This document shows, piece by piece, positions 6,736 to 11,109 of a DNA stretch of 11,109 nt. Source of the stretch: Alphaproteobacteria bacterium (GTDB lineage Bacteria > Pseudomonadota > Alphaproteobacteria > UBA9219). The stretch covers positions 1 to 11,109 of the forward strand of contig JAQUUS010000027.1 in the NCBI GenBank assembly GCA_028693775.1, read 5' to 3'. The notes beneath the pieces were generated by a model that searched no databases, was not told the origin of the DNA, and worked only from the letters and a program-made list of their open reading frames with translations. Each line of letters starts with the position of its first letter. The first letter of the stretch is position 1. Position numbers and translations under genes: made by a program.

Positions 6736-7983
6736 ATGATGGTCCTTGTCATTAATTGCGGTAGTTCATCGATTAAATACCAGCTTTTCGATATGTCCAA
6801 TGAATCTGTGCTGGCGAAAGGCCTTGTGGAGAGGATCGGCTTGGACAAAGCCTCCTTGAACCACAAACCGGCATACAAGGAAGGAACCGTCATCTCCGCG
6901 AATATCGAAAACCATAGCATCGGCATTCGCATGGTTCTCGACGCGCTTGTCGACAAAAAGATCGGCGTCATCGATACGCTTGAGAAAATCGCAGCTGTCG
7001 GCCATCGCGTCCTTCATGGCGGACGGAAGTTCAGCGATTCCGTCTTGATCGACTCCGCCGTGATGGCGGCGATCGAAGAGTGTGTCGAGCTGGGGCCGCT
7101 TCATAACCCAGCGAACATCCTCGGAATTAATGCGTGCGGCGAATTGATGCCCGGCGTTCCTCAGGTTGCGGTATTCGATACCGGCTTCCATCAGACAATG
7201 CCTCCGCATGTATATCTCTACGGCTTGCCATACGAAGCATACGAAAAGTACGGCATCCGCCGCTATGGTTTCCACGGCACGTCTCACCGGTACGTTTCTC
7301 AACGTGCCGCCCAATTGATGGGAGACCGCGAAGACTTGCGCCTGATTACCTGCCATCTTGGCAACGGGGCCAGCGTGGCCGCGATCAGGGACGGAAAATG
7401 CTACGATACCAGCATGGGCCTGACGCCTCTCGAGGGGTTGGTCATGGGCACGCGCTGCGGCGAAATCGATCCCGCTATCGTTCCCTTCCTGATGAAAAAG
7501 ACGGGAATGACCCCGGATCAGGTGGATGCCTACATGAACAAAAAGTCCGGGCTTCTAGGGCTTTCCGGCGTCTCAAATGACGTTCGCGACATTGAGGAAG
7601 CCGCGCTTCGCGGCGACGAACGCGCCAATATCGCTCTTGAGGTCTATTGCTACAGGGTCCGTAAATGCATCGGCAGCTATGCCGCTGCGATGGGCGGGGT
7701 CGATGCAATAATCTTCACGGCGGGCCTCGGCGAAAATTCGATCAGCATGAGAAGCCGGATCTGCCATGGTCTTGAGTTTTTGGGGGCCCAACTGGATCCC
7801 GACAAAAACGCAATTCGCGGAAAGGAACAGGAAGTCAGTGTCGATGGCGCTCCCGTCCGGATTTATGTGATCCCGACAAATGAGGAGCTGGTCATTGCAC
7901 GGGATTCCATCGAGATTTGTTCGGCCTTGGGCAAGGTCGACAAAACAGCGGACAAACCGCAAGCTATGGAAAAATTCGCATAA
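6736..7983 (+). CDS. ackA: Acetate kinase
   Basis: The enzyme interconverts acetate plus ATP with acetyl phosphate plus ADP in the cytoplasm, working with phosphotransacetylase or phosphoketolase. The 415-residue length fits the family (about 400). Every key position of the ASKHA-fold kinase is present, with almost the same numbers as in the Methanosarcina enzyme: Asn7 in VLVINCGSSSIK, Arg91 in GHRVLHGG, His123 in LHNPAN, Asp148 in VAVFDTGFH, His180 in YGFHGTSHRY, Arg240 in MGTRCGEIDP and Glu384 in TNEE. The phosphate-binding HLGNGAS loop is at 207-213 and TAGLGENS is at about 328-335. The start was chosen at 6736 from the AGGAG site; the ATG at 6739 is possible. The gene stands alone, with a 680-base gap before it and a convergent gene 12 bases after its stop. 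No pta or xfp is in view. No good promoter was found by eye. Confidence 0.97.
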   Translation: MMVLVINCGSSSIKYQLFDMSNESVLAKGLVERIGLDKASLNHKPAYKEGTVISANIENHSIGIRMVLDALVDKKIGVIDTLEKIAAVGHRVLHGGRKFSDSVLIDSAVMAAIEECVELGPLHNPANILGINACGELMPGVPQVAVFDTGFHQTMPPHVYLYGLPYEAYEKYGIRRYGFHGTSHRYVSQRAAQLMGDREDLRLITCHLGNGASVAAIRDGKCYDTSMGLTPLEGLVMGTRCGEIDPAIVPFLMKKTGMTPDQVDAYMNKKSGLLGLSGVSNDVRDIEEAALRGDERANIALEVYCYRVRKCIGSYAAAMGGVDAIIFTAGLGENSISMRSRICHGLEFLGAQLDPDKNAIRGKEQEVSVDGAPVRIYVIPTNEELVIARDSIEICSALGKVDKTADKPQAMEKFA

Positions 7984-7995
7984 GGCGTTCAAGCC

Positions 7996-9243
7996 TTAGA
8001 GGCTCTTGGCGGGCGGAGCGGCCCGCGGAGCTTCCGCTTTCTCCTTCACGAAGCTTTTGGGAGCCGGATCGACGACTTTTGCGCCGGTCGGGGTCACTTC
8101 GTTCACGGCCATGCCGCGTTCGACTTCTCCGGTCGACATCAGCCGGAAGATGCCGTCAAGTCCAGCAAAGCCGTTTGGATTGGTCAGAGCGGTTTCGTCG
8201 AAGCGCGTACCGCGCTTGGCAATGATTGCCGAAAGCGCTGTGGCGTCATAGGCCAAGGTCGCAAGCCGGGGAGGCTCTTTCCCATAGGCAGCGGCATAAT
8301 TCGCAATAAATTTGCGGCGAAGCGTCGGATCGGGCGCGGCATACCATCCGCCGATCAGGAACGGGTTTTGCTGGCCGAGATCGGGAACATCCCACAATCC
8401 CGTTCCGAGCAGACGTGTTTTTTGAGAGTCGAACCCGGCCGCACTAAGCTGGCTTGCGACGGTTTTCAAAAGATTGTCCCCTTCGGGTAAAAACAGCGCG
8501 TCGATAGTTTCGCGCTGAGGCGCAAGCGCCTTGACTTGGGTAATCAGGTCGTATCCGGCCGGATTGAATGTTTCCATTGCTATGATCTGCCCGCCAGCCT
8601 GGCTGACGGCGTCCCGGAAGACTTCCTTGACCAGATTGCCGTAGGGAGTTGAGGGCAGAAGCGCGGCAAAGTTTTTGGCGCCATTGGCTGCGGCATGGGC
8701 GATAACGCGCCTGACTTGCGGTCCGGGGGCCATTCCCATAACGAAAATGCCGCGATCGGCGACCGAGGTATCTGTCGAAAGAGGCAAAACCATCATATCG
8801 TTGACTTGAGCCATCAGCTTTACGTTCGGAACGTCGGAAGCGAACAGGGGGCCAATGATGAGCTTTGCGCCGCCCGAGACGGCTTGGCGCGTGGCTTCCT
8901 CGGCTCCGCCCTTGGCGGCCGTATCGCGAGGCTGAAGCTCGAAGTTGAAATCGGCGGTGTCAAATACGGCCTGTTGGGCGGCGTTTAACATAGCTTGTCC
9001 CAGCGCGGCATGCTCTCCCGAAAGAGGGAGCAAAATAGCGACCTTAACCCGTTCGGTCTGCGGAGGCACGGCCTGAACAGCCGGTTGTTGGGGTTGCGGC
9101 GGGGGAATCGGCCAGTCCGGCGTTTTAGATTTGGCAGTTGCATCTTCTTTTTGCGATACTGCGCCCGGCCAGCCGATTTTCGAGCAGCCGTTGACAGTTA
9201 GTGTGAGAGCAAGACATGCCGCCAAGAGAAGAGAAAACTTCAT
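7996..9243 (-). CDS. Penicillin-binding protein activator family lipoprotein (LpoA/YraM/LppC-like)
   Basis: This 415-residue protein has a lipoprotein signal ending in VNGC with the lipidated Cys at residue 20. A Lys/Ala- and Pro/Gln-rich linker follows (about 30-65), and then a periplasmic-binding-protein-like domain (about 65-385). That domain opens with VKVAILLPLSGEHAALGQAMLNAAQQAVFD, given here as a region spanning about 67-97, and contains GGAKLIIGPLFASDV, the pattern seen in the YraM/LppC branch of type 1 binding folds. The N-terminal TPR half of enterobacterial LpoA is absent, as in many non-enteric relatives. In Escherichia coli LpoA is an outer-membrane lipoprotein that stimulates PBP1a. 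The same role here is inferred from family and context. The C-terminus is Ala/Pro/Lys-rich. It is divergent from rsmI, as in enterobacteria, with only 26 bases between the chosen starts. An alternative is an amino-acid ABC-type binding protein, less likely given the neighbours. Confidence 0.85.
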   Translation of the reverse strand: MKFSLLLAACLALTLTVNGCSKIGWPGAVSQKEDATAKSKTPDWPIPPPQPQQPAVQAVPPQTERVKVAILLPLSGEHAALGQAMLNAAQQAVFDTADFNFELQPRDTAAKGGAEEATRQAVSGGAKLIIGPLFASDVPNVKLMAQVNDMMVLPLSTDTSVADRGIFVMGMAPGPQVRRVIAHAAANGAKNFAALLPSTPYGNLVKEVFRDAVSQAGGQIIAMETFNPAGYDLITQVKALAPQRETIDALFLPEGDNLLKTVASQLSAAGFDSQKTRLLGTGLWDVPDLGQQNPFLIGGWYAAPDPTLRRKFIANYAAAYGKEPPRLATLAYDATALSAIIAKRGTRFDETALTNPNGFAGLDGIFRLMSTGEVERGMAVNEVTPTGAKVVDPAPKSFVKEKAEAPRAAPPAKSL

Positions 9244-9269
9244 TGCCCGATTTCCCTATGTTAGGTCGA

Positions 9270-10139
9270 ATGATCGTTGAAGCTAGCGGGAAAGACGGGT
9301 CATGTAAACTGTCTGCCGGGCTTTATGTCGTTGCGACGCCTATAGGCAATTTGGGCGATATTTCCTTGCGCGCCCTAACCGTTTTGGCCTGCGCCGATGC
9401 AATTGCCTGCGAGGATACGCGCACCAGCGGCGTTCTATTGCAGGCGTTTGGGATCAAAAAGCCCACCTTATCCTATCACGACCATAATGCCGACGAGCGC
9501 AGGCCGGACCTTATGCAGAGGATCGCGCGAGGGGAAGCCTTGGCGCTTATCAGCGATGCAGGAATGCCCGCGATTGCCGATCCGGGCTTCAAGCTTGTGA
9601 GGGATTGCCGTGAGGCCGGATATGCCGTGACCGTCGTTCCCGGCGCGAACGCTGCCATCACAGCCTTGGCGAGTTCTGGGTTGCCGACAGACCAGTTCCT
9701 GTTCGCAGGTTTTTTGCCGCCAAAGAGCGCGGCCCGAAAAAAAGAGGCGGCTTCGTACAAAGCGGGCGAGGCAACCTTGGTGTTTTATGAAGCGCCTCAA
9801 AGACTTGCCGATACTCTGGCAGACCTGTCCGAGGTTCTTGGGGCGAAGAGGCCTGCTGCGGTTGCGCGTGAGCTGACAAAATTTTTTGAGGAAATCAAAC
9901 GCGGCACGCTCAGCGAACTTGCGGATTATTACAAAGACCATAGCGTCAAAGGCGAGATTGTCCTTCTGATCGGCAAGGCCGAAGAAACCGTCGAGATTGA
10001 CCTCGATGGATTGCTGGCTGCGCGGCTCGAAAAACTGAGCGTGCGCGACGCGGTTGCCGAGGTTGCCGAGATGACGGGGGCCTCCAAGAAAGACGTCTAT
10101 GCACGAGCCCTAAAGCTGCAATCTGCGAAAGAACCATGA
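9270..10139 (+). CDS. rsmI: 16S rRNA (cytidine(1402)-2'-O)-methyltransferase
   Basis: RsmI methylates the ribose of C1402 in the decoding centre of 16S rRNA, using S-adenosylmethionine. With this start it has 289 residues, matching the usual length of about 285. The tetrapyrrole-methylase-type fold is plain: GLYVVATPIGNLGD at about 17-30, ACEDTRTSG at 46-54, ISDAGMPAIADPG at about 94-106, VVPGANA near 122-128, FLPPKSAARKK at 148-158, FYEAPQR at 172-178, and then AVARELTKFFEE and KGEIVLLIG. A short C-terminal helical domain follows. The start is uncertain. ATG 9270 has AGG four bases upstream and leaves no overlap with the divergent lipoprotein gene. ATG 9258 has no ribosome site. ATG 9216 would overlap the neighbour by 28 bases, although a weak GAGAG lies before it. 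The stop overlaps the yraN start (ATGA, 10136-10139), so the two are co-translated. Confidence 0.95.
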   Translation: MIVEASGKDGSCKLSAGLYVVATPIGNLGDISLRALTVLACADAIACEDTRTSGVLLQAFGIKKPTLSYHDHNADERRPDLMQRIARGEALALISDAGMPAIADPGFKLVRDCREAGYAVTVVPGANAAITALASSGLPTDQFLFAGFLPPKSAARKKEAASYKAGEATLVFYEAPQRLADTLADLSEVLGAKRPAAVARELTKFFEEIKRGTLSELADYYKDHSVKGEIVLLIGKAEETVEIDLDGLLAARLEKLSVRDAVAEVAEMTGASKKDVYARALKLQSAKEP

Positions 10140-10492
10140 AACGCACGGCTTACCAAACGGGGCTAAGCGCCGAGAGGAAATGCCGCTGGGCGCTAAGATT
10201 GAAAGGATATGGCATCCTCGCCGAGCGATATAAGACGCCGGTTGGCGAAATCGATCTCGTGGCCGCGCGCGGCAAAACGCTTATAGCCGTGGAAGTCAAG
10301 GCCAGGGCTACGCAAGAGGCGGCGCTGGAATCCATCCAGCCCCGGCAGCAGGCGCGGATTGCCCATGCCCTTGAGTATTTTGTGATGAACAACCCCCGTT
10401 TTTCCGGAGTGAATTTGAGGTTCGACGTCATGCTGGTGGCGCCTGGGCGTTGGCCGAGACATATGGAAAATGCTTGGGGTATTGACGATTAG
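10136..10492 (+). CDS. yraN: YraN family protein (UPF0102, endonuclease-like fold)
   Basis: This 118-residue protein has the full length of the UPF0102 family. It shows the expected pattern: an N-terminal helix with TGLSAERKCRWALRLKGYGI, then VGEIDLVAARGK (Glu38, Asp40) and AVEVKAR (Glu53, Lys55). Together these make a PD-(D/E)XK-type nuclease core. A helix around 65-85 and a final beta strand with LRFDVMLV follow. The family is predicted to act on nucleic acid (Holliday-junction-resolvase-like), but its cellular role is not settled, so only the fold is claimed. It follows rsmI with a four-base ATGA overlap, the order seen in many proteobacteria. No strong Shine-Dalgarno is present, which fits translational coupling to rsmI. 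Its TAG overlaps the stop of the convergent heparinase-family gene (shared bases 10489-10492). Confidence 0.93.
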   Translation: MKRTAYQTGLSAERKCRWALRLKGYGILAERYKTPVGEIDLVAARGKTLIAVEVKARATQEAALESIQPRQQARIAHALEYFVMNNPRFSGVNLRFDVMLVAPGRWPRHMENAWGIDD

Positions 10493-11109
10493 GCTTTTCG
10501 TTCGCGCGAAAGGGTCCACGAAACCTGTGTATCTTCGTCTTCTGTTATTCCTGATGTCTTGATCTGCATGGTTCTCCGTGGCGCCGAGCCTCCGCAGTAA
10601 ATGCTGCCTTCGAGATCGAGATGCCCGCTGTCCACCTTGAGCTTCCAGCCGCTTCCCGAAGGCGTGCGTATAAGCGCGGTTTTCCCTCCTTGCGACAGGG
10701 ACACCTGAACGCTTGGATGGAGATGCCAGCGGATTGTATAGTCGCGGCCCCTTTTTCCTTTCAGCAAATCCCGGCCCTGAAGCGCTTCGCCGTCGGTGGA
10801 AAGTTGCAAGGTCCGGGTATGCGTCAGGCCGAAGCGAGACATATATCCGTTATGCGCCATTTCGGCGATATGCGCGCCGCCGATCTCAAAACGAACCGAA
10901 GACGTCTGGACGTGCCCGGCAATGCTCCCATCCTTGTCGATGTCGCATGCGTTTGTGTCGGCGACGGTCAGGGTCGAATGGGCGGCGGTTGCCGCGCAGG
11001 CCGAACGCCATTCCGAGGAGCCCTTGGGGACAGACCCGCAGTTGACGATAATCCGTTCGCGACCGACGCTGAACTCGAAGCTCAGCAGGCCCGCATGGCC
11101 TTCTGCGCC
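10489..11109 (-). CDS. Heparinase II/III family protein, C-terminal part (runs off the window)
   Basis: The frame is open from the right edge to the TAA at 10489-10491, giving 206 residues of the C-terminal part. The true start lies beyond 11109. The upstream portion reads GHAGLLSFEFSVGRERIIVN, then SSEWRSACAATAAHSTLTVADTNAC. These match the beta-sandwich domain of heparinase II/III-type polysaccharide lyase-like proteins, which carries the conserved region after the alpha/alpha toroid. Further on, IRWHLHPSVQVSLSQGG, ALIRTPSGSGWKLKV and GGSAPRRTMQI continue the same domain to a short charged tail (SRERKA). In the family these enzymes cleave uronic-acid-containing polysaccharides. In Alphaproteobacteria the substrate is generally unknown, and the catalytic residues would lie outside this fragment. 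An internal ATG at 10860 is not the start because the family likeness continues upstream of it. The gene is convergent with yraN. Confidence 0.88.
   Translation of the reverse strand, partial: GAEGHAGLLSFEFSVGRERIIVNCGSVPKGSSEWRSACAATAAHSTLTVADTNACDIDKDGSIAGHVQTSSVRFEIGGAHIAEMAHNGYMSRFGLTHTRTLQLSTDGEALQGRDLLKGKRGRDYTIRWHLHPSVQVSLSQGGKTALIRTPSGSGWKLKVDSGHLDLEGSIYCGGSAPRRTMQIKTSGITEDEDTQVSWTLSRERKA
10494..10513. terminator. Weak candidate hairpin at the convergent yraN / heparinase 3' ends
   Basis: CTTTTCG-TTCGCG-CGAAAGG can fold into a stem of seven pairs (one a G-U wobble) with a six-base loop, immediately after the yraN stop and inside the last codons of the opposing gene. No T-run follows on either strand, so it does not meet the usual intrinsic-terminator pattern. 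It is offered only because it sits where a bidirectional stop would be useful. Confidence 0.22.

Noticed and set aside
7990..8008. Bulged hairpin CAAGCC...GG(CT)CTTG between ackA and the lipoprotein gene as a terminator
   Set aside because: The stem is short, contains a bulge and is not followed by a T-run on either strand.

Overview
The window looks like an ordinary chromosomal segment of a Gram-negative alphaproteobacterium. The evidence is a complete tripartite RND efflux pump with an outer-membrane channel, a divergent pair of a LpoA/YraM-like lipoprotein and rsmI-yraN, and a heparinase II/III-family protein of the type common in Alphaproteobacteria. The assignment is by protein style and gene content only; no rRNA or other taxonomic marker is present. 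I see no tRNA, rRNA, CRISPR array, transposase, integrase or phage gene.

Layout from left to right. Positions 1-465 (+) hold the C-terminal end of a large envelope protein with a carboxypeptidase-regulatory/SdrB-like beta-sandwich repeat, possibly usher-related. It converges with a minus-strand operon running from 6054 down to 471. That operon encodes a periplasmic adaptor, an inner-membrane RND permease and a TolC-family channel. Each of its two gene junctions is a 4-base ATGA overlap, so the three parts of one pump are made from one message. Positions 6055-6735 are an AT-richer gap of about 680 bases with no credible gene. It lies between the divergent pump operon and ackA, and it carries several inverted repeats and a repeated 8-mer that could be regulator sites. 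Acetate kinase (6736-7983, +) stands alone, with no phosphotransacetylase or phosphoketolase partner in view.

Positions 7996-9243 (-) encode a lipoprotein of the penicillin-binding-protein activator family. It is divergent from rsmI (9270-10139, +), which overlaps yraN (10136-10492, +) by four bases. The same neighbourhood (lpoA/yraM divergent from rsmI, then yraN) is known in Enterobacteria. The window ends in the 3' part of a minus-strand heparinase II/III-family gene (10489 to beyond 11109), whose stop overlaps the yraN stop.

Functionally these are three independent units: drug or toxic-compound export, acetyl-phosphate/acetate metabolism, and a wall-synthesis/ribosome-methylation cluster. 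I found no convincing previously undescribed system. The places most worth a second look are the 680-base regulatory gap, the truncated usher-like protein at the left edge, and the unpaired acetate kinase.
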